Of a DNA stretch of 64,000 bases, positions 56,816 through 64,000 are shown piece by piece. A program made the translations under genes and the position numbers. The notes under the pieces are model-generated. The model searched no databases. It was not told the origin of the DNA and saw only the letters and a program-made list of their open reading frames with translations. The number at the start of each line of letters is the position of its first letter. The first letter of the stretch is position 1. The DNA is taken from assembly GCA_030446485.1 (NCBI GenBank), contig JAUJNF010000011.1, positions 1-64,000 on the forward strand, in the 5' to 3' direction. Source of the DNA: Thermoleophilaceae bacterium. Its GTDB lineage: Bacteria; Actinomycetota; Thermoleophilia; Solirubrobacterales; Thermoleophilaceae.

Positions 56816-58376
56816 TACCACGCAGTCGATCCTCCGCCCCCTGGTCGAGGAGCTCCACGAGCGGCGGGAGCGCGCGCGGCTCGGCGGAGGCGAGGAGAAG
56901 ATCGCCAAGCAGCACTCGCGCGACAAGCTCACCGCCCGCGAGCGGCTCGCGCTGCTGATCGACGCCGGCACCTTCGTCGAGCTCGGCATCCACGGGCGGC
57001 CGCACTTTTCGCAGGCCTCGATGCAGGGCGTCGACGCGCCGGCCGACGGGGTGATCACGGGCTACGGGAAGGTCGAGGGTCGCCTGGTGGCCGTGTGCGC
57101 CTACGACTTCACGGTGATGGCGGGCTCGATGGGCATGACCGGCGAGCTGAAGGTCACCCGGCTGCGCGAGCTCGCGCTCGGCAAGCGCATCCCGTTCGTC
57201 TGGCTGCTCGACTCCGCCGGCGCGCGGATCCAGGAGGCGGTCGGCTCGCTGTTCGCCGGCTCGGGCCACCTCTTCCGCGAGGAGGTGACGATGAGCGGGG
57301 TGATCCCGCAGGTGGCCGCGCTGATGGGGCCGTGCGCGGCGGGCACCGCCTACATCCCGGGTCTCGCCGACTTCGTGCCGATGGTCCGTGGCCGGGGCTC
57401 GATGGCGCTGGCCGGGCCCCACCTCGTGCGCGCCGCCACCGGCGAGGACGTGACCCAAGAGGAGCTCGGCGGCTCGCGCGTGCACTGCCGCAAGTCGGGC
57501 GTCGGCGACCTCGAGGTGGGCTCCGACGAGGAGTGCATCCAGTCGGTGAAGGACTACCTGTCGTTCTTCCCCTCGAACTGCGAGGAGAAGCCCCCGCTGC
57601 GGGAGAGCGACGACCCCGTCGACCGCATGGACGAGGAGCTGCTCGACGTTATCCCCGAGTCCAACCGCAAGCCCTACGACATGTACGAGGTGATCGGCCG
57701 GATCGTGGACGACGGCTGGTGGTTCGACATCAAGCCGCAGTTCGCGAAGACCGTGATCACCTGCCTCGCCCGCATGGGCGGCCGGCCGGTGGGCATCGTG
57801 GCCAACCAGCCGAGGCAGCTCGGCGGCATCCTCGACAACGACTCGGCCGACAAGGCCGCGCGCTTCATCAACCTGTGCGACGCCTTCGGGGTTCCGCTCC
57901 TCTTCCTCCAGGACGTGCCCGGGTTCATGGTCGGCACCAAGGTCGAGGAGGCGGGCATCATCCGCCACGGGGCCAAGATGCTCTACGCGGTGTCCCGCGC
58001 GACCGTGCCCAAGGTGACGGTGATCCTTCGCAAGGCCTACGGCGCCGGCTACTACGTGATGTGCGGGAAGGCCTACGAGCCCGACCTGATCGTGGCCTGG
58101 CCGAGCGCCGAGATCTCGGTGATGGGCGCGGAGGGGGCGGTGGAGATCATCTTCCGCAAGCAGGTCGACTCGGCCGAGGACCCCGCGGCCAAGAAGGCCG
58201 AGCTGATCGACGGCTTCCGAAAGATCATCGACCCCTACATCGCCGCGGGCAACGACCTGATCGACGACATCATCGACCCGCGCGAGACGCGCCCGACGGT
58301 GATACGGGCGCTGGAGATGGCGGCCACGAAGAGGGTGGAGAGGCCGTGGAAGCGGCATGGGGTGATGCCGGTATGA
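56802..58376 (+). CDS. Acyl-CoA carboxylase carboxyltransferase subunit (PccB/MmdA-like)
   Basis: The 524-residue protein carries the carboxyltransferase domains: the KLTARERLALLIDAGTFVEL start, LLDSAGARIQEAVGSLFAGS, VAALMGPCAAGTAYIPGLAD and the C-terminal KAYGAGYYVMCGKAYEPDLI with MGAEGAVEIIFRK. It transfers CO2 from biotin to propionyl-CoA or a similar acyl-CoA. The biotinyl protein at 37276 could be a partner; a biotin carboxylase is not in this window. GTG 56802 starts inside the arginase-like gene. The stop TGA at 58374-58376 is directly followed by the inverted heptamer element. Confidence 0.94.
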   Translation: MSATDTTQSILRPLVEELHERRERARLGGGEEKIAKQHSRDKLTARERLALLIDAGTFVELGIHGRPHFSQASMQGVDAPADGVITGYGKVEGRLVAVCAYDFTVMAGSMGMTGELKVTRLRELALGKRIPFVWLLDSAGARIQEAVGSLFAGSGHLFREEVTMSGVIPQVAALMGPCAAGTAYIPGLADFVPMVRGRGSMALAGPHLVRAATGEDVTQEELGGSRVHCRKSGVGDLEVGSDEECIQSVKDYLSFFPSNCEEKPPLRESDDPVDRMDEELLDVIPESNRKPYDMYEVIGRIVDDGWWFDIKPQFAKTVITCLARMGGRPVGIVANQPRQLGGILDNDSADKAARFINLCDAFGVPLLFLQDVPGFMVGTKVEEAGIIRHGAKMLYAVSRATVPKVTVILRKAYGAGYYVMCGKAYEPDLIVAWPSAEISVMGAEGAVEIIFRKQVDSAEDPAAKKAELIDGFRKIIDPYIAAGNDLIDDIIDPRETRPTVIRALEMAATKRVERPWKRHGVMPV

Positions 58377-58410
58377 GGTGGACGGTGGACGGTGGACGGT
58401 GGACAGGGCT
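58377..58410 (+). repeat. Left inverted arm of locus E
   Basis: (GGTGGAC)x4 plus AGGGCT, starting right after TGA 58374-58376 of the carboxyltransferase gene. The four units are exact. Confidence 0.85.
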
Positions 58411-58413
58411 GCG

Positions 58414-58755
58414 TTATGGCAGCTTCCTGATCAATCCGTTCAACATGCGGCCCAGCCGATCGAGGTCGTCGGCGTGATCGTCGTCGGTGAGGCCGCGGGC
58501 GTTCGCTCTGAGCAGCCAGTGCTCGGCTTCGTAGAGGGATCCACGAGCGATGAACAGGAACCGTCGCCTGTCGGCACGGTGCCAGCGACCGGCGCCTTCG
58601 GCGATGTTCGCCCCGATCGAGTCGGCTGCACGAACGAGCTGGAGACCCGCGGACCATCTGTCGAACGCCTGCCAACGAAGCACGTCGACTCGGACCTCGT
58701 CAGCAAAGGCTACCGCGTGCTTGTAGACGTCGAGGTCATGAAAGTCACTGGCCAT
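58414..58755 (-). CDS. Four-helix-bundle protein of the 23S rRNA intervening-sequence (S23/IVP) family
   Basis: The 113-residue protein matches the family throughout: DLDVYKHAVAFADEV, then LVRAADSIGANIAEGAGRWH, FLFIARGSLYEAEHWLLRA and the ending LGRMLNGLIRKL. The four helices are easily traced. Family members were first found in 23S rRNA intervening sequences of Leptospira and others, and related proteins (Avd) serve diversity-generating retroelements; no reverse transcriptase is here. ATG 58755 is preceded by a perfect GCTGCTT-C-AAGCAGC hairpin. Both flanking genes are on the plus strand, so this gene is inserted against the run. The function is unknown. Confidence 0.88.
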   Translation of the reverse strand: MASDFHDLDVYKHAVAFADEVRVDVLRWQAFDRWSAGLQLVRAADSIGANIAEGAGRWHRADRRRFLFIARGSLYEAEHWLLRANARGLTDDDHADDLDRLGRMLNGLIRKLP

Positions 58756-58784
58756 GCTGCTTCAAGCAGCAACGGACCAGTAAT

Positions 58785-58819
58785 AGCCCCTGTCCACCGT
58801 CCACCGTCCACCGTCCACC
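58785..58819 (-). repeat. Right inverted arm of locus E
   Basis: AGCCCCT followed by (GTCCACC)x4, the reverse complement of the left arm with one extra base. It replaces the place where a Shine-Dalgarno for the following BKACE gene would lie. Confidence 0.85.
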
Positions 58820-58823
58820 AGAC

Positions 58824-59762
58824 ATGACCGACCCAACCATCATCACCTGCAGCATCAGCGGCGCCGTCGCCAATCGCGAGCAGTGCCCGGCGATTCCGTA
58901 CACGCCGGAGGAGTACGCCGCCGAGGCGCGGCGGATAGTCAACGAGGGCGGCGCCATGATCCACATCCACGCGCGCACGCGCGAGGGCGTGCCGTCCTAC
59001 GAGGTCGAGGACTTCGCGGCGATCACCGAGGCCATCCGTGCGGAGGTCGACGACGTGATCGTGAACTACTCGACCGGCGCGATAGGGGTGCCGCTCGAGA
59101 AGCGGCTCGAGTACCTGCGCGCGCTCGAGCCCGACGTGGCCGCGCTGAACATGGGCTCGATGAACTACGCCAAGTACTCGCGCAAGCGGCGGGACTTCGT
59201 GTTCAAGGCGGTGTTCGAGAACAGCTTCGACACGATCATCGCGCTGCTCGAGGTCATGAACAAGCACGGGATACGGCCGGAGCACGAGTGCTTCGACACC
59301 GGGCACGTGGCCAACCTCGATCCGCTGATGGACATGGGGCTGCTTCGCGAGCCGCTGCAGATCTCGTGTGTGATGGGCGTGACCGGCGGCATCCGCCCGA
59401 GCGTCCGCAACCTCGCCCACATGGCCGACCAGATTCCCGGCGGTGCCGACGGTCCCAACAACTGGGGCGTGATCGGCATCTCGCGCGATCAGTGGATGCT
59501 GGTGGCCGCGGCGCTGACCCTCGGGGGCAACATCCGCGTCGGCCTAGAGGACAACTTCTACCTCCCGAACGGGGAGATGGCGCGCTCGAACGGCGACCTG
59601 ATCGCAAAGGCTCGCCAGATGACCGAGGACGTCGGCCGGCGGCCGGCCACGGTGGCCGAGGCGCGCGAGCTTCTCGGCGTGCCGAAGCGCGGCGAGGTCA
59701 GCAGGCGAGACGTCCTTCGGCACCCGCTGCAGGCTGCCGAACGGGCGGCGGGGGACGCGTGA
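58824..59762 (+). CDS. 3-keto-5-aminohexanoate cleavage family protein (BKACE)
   Basis: BKACE enzymes condense a beta-keto acid with acetyl-CoA and cleave it to acetoacetate and a CoA ester. The 312-residue protein has the zinc-binding MIHIHARTREG, the VNYSTGAIG strand, HECFDTGHVANL and IRVGLEDNFYLPNGEMA near the end. ATG 58824 lies four bases after the inverted arm, and no ribosome-binding site is visible. The substrate specificity cannot be read. A CoA-transferase gene follows 13 bases later. Confidence 0.92.
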   Translation: MTDPTIITCSISGAVANREQCPAIPYTPEEYAAEARRIVNEGGAMIHIHARTREGVPSYEVEDFAAITEAIRAEVDDVIVNYSTGAIGVPLEKRLEYLRALEPDVAALNMGSMNYAKYSRKRRDFVFKAVFENSFDTIIALLEVMNKHGIRPEHECFDTGHVANLDPLMDMGLLREPLQISCVMGVTGGIRPSVRNLAHMADQIPGGADGPNNWGVIGISRDQWMLVAAALTLGGNIRVGLEDNFYLPNGEMARSNGDLIAKARQMTEDVGRRPATVAEARELLGVPKRGEVSRRDVLRHPLQAAERAAGDA

Positions 59763-59775
59763 GGGAGCTGCGCAC

Positions 59776-60999
59776 TTGAACGGACCGCTCACCGACCTGC
59801 GCATCCTCGACCTCTCGCGCCTCCTGCCCGGCGGGTTCTGCTCCCTGCTGCTCGCGGACTTCGGCGCCGAGGTCCTGAAGGTCGAGGACACCGGGATGGG
59901 CGACTACGTGCGCTGGGCGCCGCCCCACTACGAGGGCGCAGACGAGTCGGCGCGGTCCTCGCTCTACCTGGCGCTCAACCGCGGAAAGCGCTCGATCAGG
60001 GTCAATCTCAAGGAGGAGGCCGGCCGCGAGGTGCTCCTGCGCCTCGTCCGCGACTACGACGTGCTGCTCGAGTCTTTCCGGCCCGGTGTGCTCGACCGGC
60101 TGGGCGTCGGCTACGAGCGGCTTCGCGAGGAGAACCCGGGCCTCGTGTACTGCGCGATCTCGGGCTACGGGCAGGACGGCCCCTACCGAGACCGCTCCGG
60201 GCACGACATGAACTATCTGGGGCTGATCGGCATGCTCGGCCTGACCGGAGATCGCGATGGCCCGCCGGTGCAGTCCGCCGGCCAGATCGCCGACCTCGGC
60301 GGCGGCGCGCTCATGGCCGCGTTCGGGATCATGACCGCCCTGCGCGAGCGCGAGCGCTCCGGCGCGGGGCAGTTCGTGGACGTCTCGATGGCCGACGGCG
60401 CGCTCTCGTGGATGGCGATGATCGCCGGCCGCTACTTCTGCGACCGGGTGGTGCCCGAGCGGGGTGGCCTCGAGCTGGCGGGCTCGCTCCTCTGCTATCG
60501 GCCCTACGCGTGCCGCGACGGCCATGTGACGCTCGGCGCCCTCGAGCCCAAGTTCTGGTCGGCGTGGTGCCGCGGTGTCGGGCGCGAGGACCTCGTCGAG
60601 AAGCAGTTCGAGTCGCCGGGGTCGGAGGCCCACGCCGAGGTCGAGCGCATCTTCATGGAGCGCACCCGCGACGAGTGGCAGGCCTTCGCCTCCGAGCACG
60701 ACTGCTGCCTCGAGCCGGTGCTGGGCCTCGGCGAGGCGCTCGACTCGGAGCTCGTGCGCGCGCGCGAGATGGTGGTGGAGCTCGACCAGCCGGGCGCCGG
60801 GCCGGTGCGCCAGCTCGGGGTGCCGGTCAAGCTCAGCCGGACCCCCGGCGCACCACAGGGCCCGGGGCCGGCGCTCGGGGAGCACACCGACGAAGTGCTC
60901 GCCGCCGCGGGCTACTCCGCTGACGAGATCGCAGAGCTGAAGGACTCCGGCTCGGTGGCCGGTCCCGCCGCGGGCGCGGCCGGCAGCTTCATGGCGTGA
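59776..60999 (+). CDS. CaiB/BaiF family (class III) CoA-transferase
   Basis: The 407-residue protein is a class III CoA-transferase: LRILDLSRLLPGGFCSLLLA at the start, EVLKVEDTGMGDYVRW, LNRGKRSIRVNLKEEAGR, the catalytic Asp in RSGHDMNYLGLIGM and VSMADGALSWMAMIAG. It may also be an alpha-methylacyl-CoA racemase, which has the same fold and Asp. TTG 59776 follows GAGGGAG. It overlaps the MerR gene (GTGA) at 60996, so the three genes from BKACE on are likely one transcript. Confidence 0.9.
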   Translation: MNGPLTDLRILDLSRLLPGGFCSLLLADFGAEVLKVEDTGMGDYVRWAPPHYEGADESARSSLYLALNRGKRSIRVNLKEEAGREVLLRLVRDYDVLLESFRPGVLDRLGVGYERLREENPGLVYCAISGYGQDGPYRDRSGHDMNYLGLIGMLGLTGDRDGPPVQSAGQIADLGGGALMAAFGIMTALRERERSGAGQFVDVSMADGALSWMAMIAGRYFCDRVVPERGGLELAGSLLCYRPYACRDGHVTLGALEPKFWSAWCRGVGREDLVEKQFESPGSEAHAEVERIFMERTRDEWQAFASEHDCCLEPVLGLGEALDSELVRAREMVVELDQPGAGPVRQLGVPVKLSRTPGAPQGPGPALGEHTDEVLAAAGYSADEIAELKDSGSVAGPAAGAAGSFMA

Positions 61000-61745
61000 G
61001 CCGCGCGGACCCCATCGACGGGGCGAGTGCCGACGGTCACAACGGCTTCGCCGCCGGCGAGGGCCTGCTCAAGATGCGCGACCTCGCCGCCGCGAGCGGC
61101 GTGAGCGCCGGCACGATCAAGCACTACCTGCGCGAGGGGCTCCTCCCCGACCCGGTCAAGACCTCGCGCAACATGGCGTACTACCCGTCCGAGTTCGTCG
61201 AGCGCATCAGGCTGATCAAGCAGCTGCAGGAGGAGCGCTTCATGCCGCTCAAGGTGATCAAGGGCGTGCTCGACACCGGGCCCGAGCGCGCGCGGGCGCT
61301 TATCGAGCTCGAGGACCGGGTGCTCGAGCGCGCGCTCGCGGGCGAGCACCCCCGGCTGTCGGCGGCCGAGGTGAGACGCCGCTACGGCGTGCCCAAGGAG
61401 GTGCTCGACCGCCTGGCCGAGCTGGAGGTCCTCACGCCCAACACGCGCGGCTACTCGCCGCTCGACGTGCAGGTGGTCGAGGCCATCAGCCGCTTCCGCG
61501 CCGGCGGCTACGACGAGCGGATCGGCTTCACTGTGTACGACACGCTGCGCTACAAGCGCGCGCTCGAGCAGCTGGTGAAGGAAGAGGTGGGGGTGCTGAT
61601 GGAACGGCTGGCCGGGGAAGTCCACCCCGACCGGGCGGTCGAGCTGATCGAGAACGGAGCCGAGCCGCTCGGCAACCTGATGGCCGCCCTGCACTCGAAG
61701 CTGCTGGTGGCCGAGCTGCAGCGGCAGCGCGCCGCGCGAGGGTAG
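60996..61745 (+). CDS. MerR-family transcriptional regulator
   Basis: The 249-residue protein has an N-terminal MerR-type winged helix: LLKMRDLAAASGVSAGTIKH, YLREGLLPDPVKTSRNMAYY and FVERIRLIKQLQEERFMPLK, followed by a long helical region. It lacks the Cys residues of metal sensors and probably binds an organic or CoA ligand through its C-terminal domain. GTG 60996 overlaps the CoA-transferase stop. Control of the BKACE-CoA-transferase operon is a reasonable inference. Confidence 0.88.
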   Translation: MSRADPIDGASADGHNGFAAGEGLLKMRDLAAASGVSAGTIKHYLREGLLPDPVKTSRNMAYYPSEFVERIRLIKQLQEERFMPLKVIKGVLDTGPERARALIELEDRVLERALAGEHPRLSAAEVRRRYGVPKEVLDRLAELEVLTPNTRGYSPLDVQVVEAISRFRAGGYDERIGFTVYDTLRYKRALEQLVKEEVGVLMERLAGEVHPDRAVELIENGAEPLGNLMAALHSKLLVAELQRQRAARG

Positions 61746-61825
61746 GGAAGCCCAAAAGCGCATCTTCACCGGCACCTCCCGCGGCGTCTCAGCCGGCGGC
61801 TCCGCGAGAGGGACCCGACGCCGCC

Positions 61826-62071
61826 GTGGCAGAACATCCTGCTCGTGGCCTCTACGAGTACCGGCGCAGGCGCTTCGGCATCCGTGTGGACGGCGGCGAC
61901 GTAGGCGACATCGAGCACCGCTCCTTGGCCTTCCAGCGACTCCAACGCGAGATCTTCGATTCCCAGCGCGCGGCGCTCGTGCGGCTGCGCAACGAGCGCG
62001 TGATCAGCGACGAGGTGTTGCGGCGGGTGGAGCGCGACCTCGACCTGGAGGACACGCGCCTCGAGATCTGA
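61826..62071 (+). pseudogene. Orphan C-terminal tail of an NhaP-type Na+/H+ antiporter (81 aa)
   Basis: The sequence LAFQRLQREIFDSQRAALVR, then NERVISDEVLRRVERDLDLE matches the cytoplasmic C-terminal tail of actinobacterial NhaP-type antiporters. None of the membrane domain is present upstream; before 61826 there is only an 80-base gap after the MerR gene. GTG 61826 could allow it to be expressed as a small soluble protein. It is most simply the remnant of a deletion, but an active stand-alone tail cannot be excluded. Confidence 0.55.
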
Positions 62072-62198
62072 GCGCGGACGTCGAAGCCTGCGCGGGAATC
62101 TTTCGACATTGGGATAGTGCCCGCTCGCCGTGAGCCCGTAGTGTGGACTGGTCGTAAACCACGCCGGCCCCACCCGACCGAAAAGGACCCGCCAAAGC

Positions 62199-64000
62199 AT
62201 GGCCAGAACCAGTGAGCTCAACCTGACTGCCGCCCAGTGGAGCCCCAACGGGGGGACGCTCGGACGCACCGACCTGACCAGTGCCTCCAACTTCACCTTC
62301 GGCCAGAAGGTCTTCAGCCCCGCCCTCCAGCGCCAGCGCCTGCCCAAGACCGTCCTCCAGCAGCTGCACCGGACGCTGGACAACGGCGAGCCCCTCGCTC
62401 CGGGCCTCGCCGACATGATCGCCTCGACGATGCGGGAGTGGGCGCTCGAGAACGGCGCGACGCACTTCACCCACTGGTTCCAGCCGCTAACCGGCTCCAC
62501 CGCCGAGAAGCACGACTCCTTCTTCTCCGACGCCGGTGACGGCACCGCGATCACCGACTTCTCGGGCAAGGACCTGATCCGGGGCGAGCCCGACGCCTCG
62601 AGCTTCCCCACCGGCGGCATCCGCTCGACCTTCGAGGCTCGCGGCTACACGGCCTGGGACCCGACGAGCCCGGCGTTCATCCTCGACAACCCCAACGGCG
62701 CGGTGCTCTGCATCCCGACGGCCTTCACGTCTTGGACCGGCGAGGCCCTCGACATGAAGATCCCGCTGCTGCGCTCGATGGACGCGCTCAGCCGTGCCGG
62801 CATCCGGGCGCTGCGGCTCTTCGGCAACGAGTCGGCGCGGCGGATCTTCACGACGATCGGCTCGGAGCAGGAGTACTTCCTGATCGACGAGGCCTACTAC
62901 TTCGCCCGTCCGGATCTGGTGAGCTCGGGGCGCACGTTGTTCGGAGCCAAGCCGGCCAAGGGCCACGAGCTCGACGACCACTACTTCGGGTCGATCCCGG
63001 AGCGGGTGCTGGCCTACATGCTGGACGTCGAGCGTCAGCTCGCCAAGATCGGCGTGCCGATCAAGACCCGCCACAACGAGGTCGCGCCCGCGCAGTACGA
63101 GATCGCGCCGATCTTCGAGAACACCAACGTGGGCGTGGATCACCAGCTGATGACCATGCAGCTGCTGAAGAGCGTGGCGCGCAGCTACGACTTCGTGTGC
63201 CTGCTGCACGAGAAGCCCTTCGCGGGCGTGAACGGCTCCGGCAAGCACAACAACTGGTCGATGGGCACCGACCTCGGTGAGAACCTGTTCGACCCGGGCG
63301 ACAACCCGCGCCAGAACCTGCAGTTCCTGTTCATGTGCACCGCGGTCATCCAGGCCGTGAACCGGCACCAGGGCCTGTTGCGGGCGGCCATCGCCGGCCC
63401 CGGCCAAGACCATCGCCTCGGTGCCAACGAGGCGCCGCCCGCGATCATCTCGATCTTCCTGGGAAGCGAGCTGGGGGAGATCTTCGAGCAGCTCGAGAAG
63501 GGGAATCTCACCGGCGGCGGGGAGAGGGCCACGATGGGCCTCGGCACGGCGACCCTGCCCGAGCTCCCGAAGGACACGGGCGACCGCAACAGGACCAGTC
63601 CGTTCGCCTTCACGGGCAACAAGTTCGAGTTCCGGGCCGTCGGGTCAAGCGACTCGCCGAGCTTCCCGAACACGGTGCTGAACACGATCGCCGCCGAGGC
63701 GGTCTCCGACCTGTGCGACAAGCTCGAGGCCGCGATGGACGGCGGCTCCTCCCTCGAGGAGGCGCTGCCCGGCGTGCTGCGCGAGAGCTACGCCGCCAAC
63801 AAGCAGGTGGTGTTCAACGGCGACAACTACTCGGAGGAGTGGCACGCCGAGGCCGAGCGCCGCGGGCTGCTCAACCTGCGCACCACGCCCGACGCGCTGC
63901 CCCAGCTCACGAGCGAGCGGACGGTCGAGCTCTTCGGCAGCCAGGGCGTGCTGTCGGAGCGCGAGCTCGAGGCCCGCTTCGAGGTCTACGCCGAGCAGTA
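62199..64000 (+). CDS. Glutamine synthetase type III (cut by window end)
   Basis: The frame is open from ATG 62199 to the window edge, 600 codons. It is a GSIII (GlnN): the catalytic-core blocks are [58 protein letters not shown] and [25 protein letters not shown] makes glutamine from glutamate, ammonia and ATP and is longer (about 700 residues) than GSI. AAAAGGA about 15 bases upstream serves as ribosome-binding site. No frame breaks are present. The 127-base gap before it should hold its promoter, but no clear boxes were identified. Confidence 0.96.
   Translation, partial: MARTSELNLTAAQWSPNGGTLGRTDLTSASNFTFGQKVFSPALQRQRLPKTVLQQLHRTLDNGEPLAPGLADMIASTMREWALENGATHFTHWFQPLTGSTAEKHDSFFSDAGDGTAITDFSGKDLIRGEPDASSFPTGGIRSTFEARGYTAWDPTSPAFILDNPNGAVLCIPTAFTSWTGEALDMKIPLLRSMDALSRAGIRALRLFGNESARRIFTTIGSEQEYFLIDEAYYFARPDLVSSGRTLFGAKPAKGHELDDHYFGSIPERVLAYMLDVERQLAKIGVPIKTRHNEVAPAQYEIAPIFENTNVGVDHQLMTMQLLKSVARSYDFVCLLHEKPFAGVNGSGKHNNWSMGTDLGENLFDPGDNPRQNLQFLFMCTAVIQAVNRHQGLLRAAIAGPGQDHRLGANEAPPAIISIFLGSELGEIFEQLEKGNLTGGGERATMGLGTATLPELPKDTGDRNRTSPFAFTGNKFEFRAVGSSDSPSFPNTVLNTIAAEAVSDLCDKLEAAMDGGSSLEEALPGVLRESYAANKQVVFNGDNYSEEWHAEAERRGLLNLRTTPDALPQLTSERTVELFGSQGVLSERELEARFEVYAEQ

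Larger units (their letters stand above)
58377..58819. mobile_element. Inverted-repeat element carrying a 23S-rRNA-IVP-type four-helix-bundle gene (locus E)
   Basis: Two arms, 58377-58410 and 58785-58819, each hold four GGTGGAC heptamers followed by AGGGCT or AGGGGCT. They are inverted and differ by one base. Between them lies one gene on the minus strand. The left arm starts on the base after the upstream stop codon, and the right arm ends four bases before the next ATG. The layout resembles the intervening sequences of 23S rRNA genes, where inverted ends surround a gene of the same protein family, but here it is between protein genes. Mobility is inferred, not shown. Confidence 0.6.

Noticed and set aside
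58377-58819. CRISPR array or diversity-generating retroelement
   Set aside because: The repeats are 7-mers without spacers and are inverted around a gene. There is no cas gene and no reverse transcriptase or variable repeat, although the protein family is related to Avd.

Overview
The window is a GC-rich (about 70 percent) bacterial chromosome segment. It starts inside the S10/spc ribosomal-protein superoperon and runs into housekeeping and catabolic genes. GC-rich third positions, GTG and TTG starts, zinc-type S14, S4 and L36, a type III glutamine synthetase, abundant acyl-CoA enzymes and a SpoIIE/STAS pair suggest an actinobacterium. My best guess is class Thermoleophilia (Solirubrobacterales-like); this is inferred from gene content, not from a 16S gene.

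Layout. 1-10911 (+): rplP (cut by the window edge)-rpmC-rpsQ-rplN-rplX-rplE-rpsN-rpsH-rplF-rplR-rpsE-rpmD-rplO-secY-adk-map-rpmJ-rpsM-rpsK-rpsD-rpoA-rplQ; infA is missing from its usual place. 11095-15550 (+): methyltransferase, truA, surE, ligA. 15564-25239: acetyltransferase, D-Ala-D-Ala carboxypeptidase, patatin-like lipase, a divergent SpoIIE phosphatase/STAS pair, a HisC-like aminotransferase, acyl-CoA synthetase and small proteins. 25236-30088: two NAD(P)-binding proteins, a PQQ-type sugar dehydrogenase, an RTX-repeat protein, a NUDIX protein and rubredoxin. 30130-37488 (mainly -): a biotin cluster (bioA; biotinyl-domain protein-enoyl-CoA hydratase-bioB-bioF-bioD), split by a damaged spermidine-synthase-like gene and a truncated methyltransferase. 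37578-42109: glpK, an acyltransferase, NUDIX, a metallo-hydrolase and an SDR. 42133-50430 (-): exported LVIVD, metallophosphoesterase and YncE/alkaline-phosphatase proteins, with an SDR among them. 50546-62071: acyl-CoA dehydrogenases, hydrolases, enoyl-CoA hydratase, arginase-like protein, acyl-CoA carboxylase carboxyltransferase, BKACE, CoA-transferase, a MerR regulator and an orphan antiporter tail. 62199-64000: type III glutamine synthetase, cut by the window end.

Most notable finding. At 58377-58819 a gene for a 23S-rRNA-intervening-sequence-type four-helix-bundle protein lies between two inverted arrays of four GGTGGAC heptamers each. The whole unit sits immediately after one stop codon and four bases before the next start codon. 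Related heptamer arrays (consensus about GTKGRCR) without the gene occur at 6322-6407, 46174-46244, 51697-51727 and 55927-55969, all 3' of a stop codon. This looks like a family of small intergenic elements, one of which carries a protein gene.

Data quality. At least 16 frame breaks, many in G or C runs and many in essential genes (rpsH, rplF, rplO, secY, rpsD, rpoA), point to sequencing or assembly indels rather than real pseudogenes. I give those genes their full homologous span and describe the break. A second recurrent pattern is a TANNNT hexamer 6-11 bases before start codons of genes with little or no Shine-Dalgarno, consistent with leaderless transcription.
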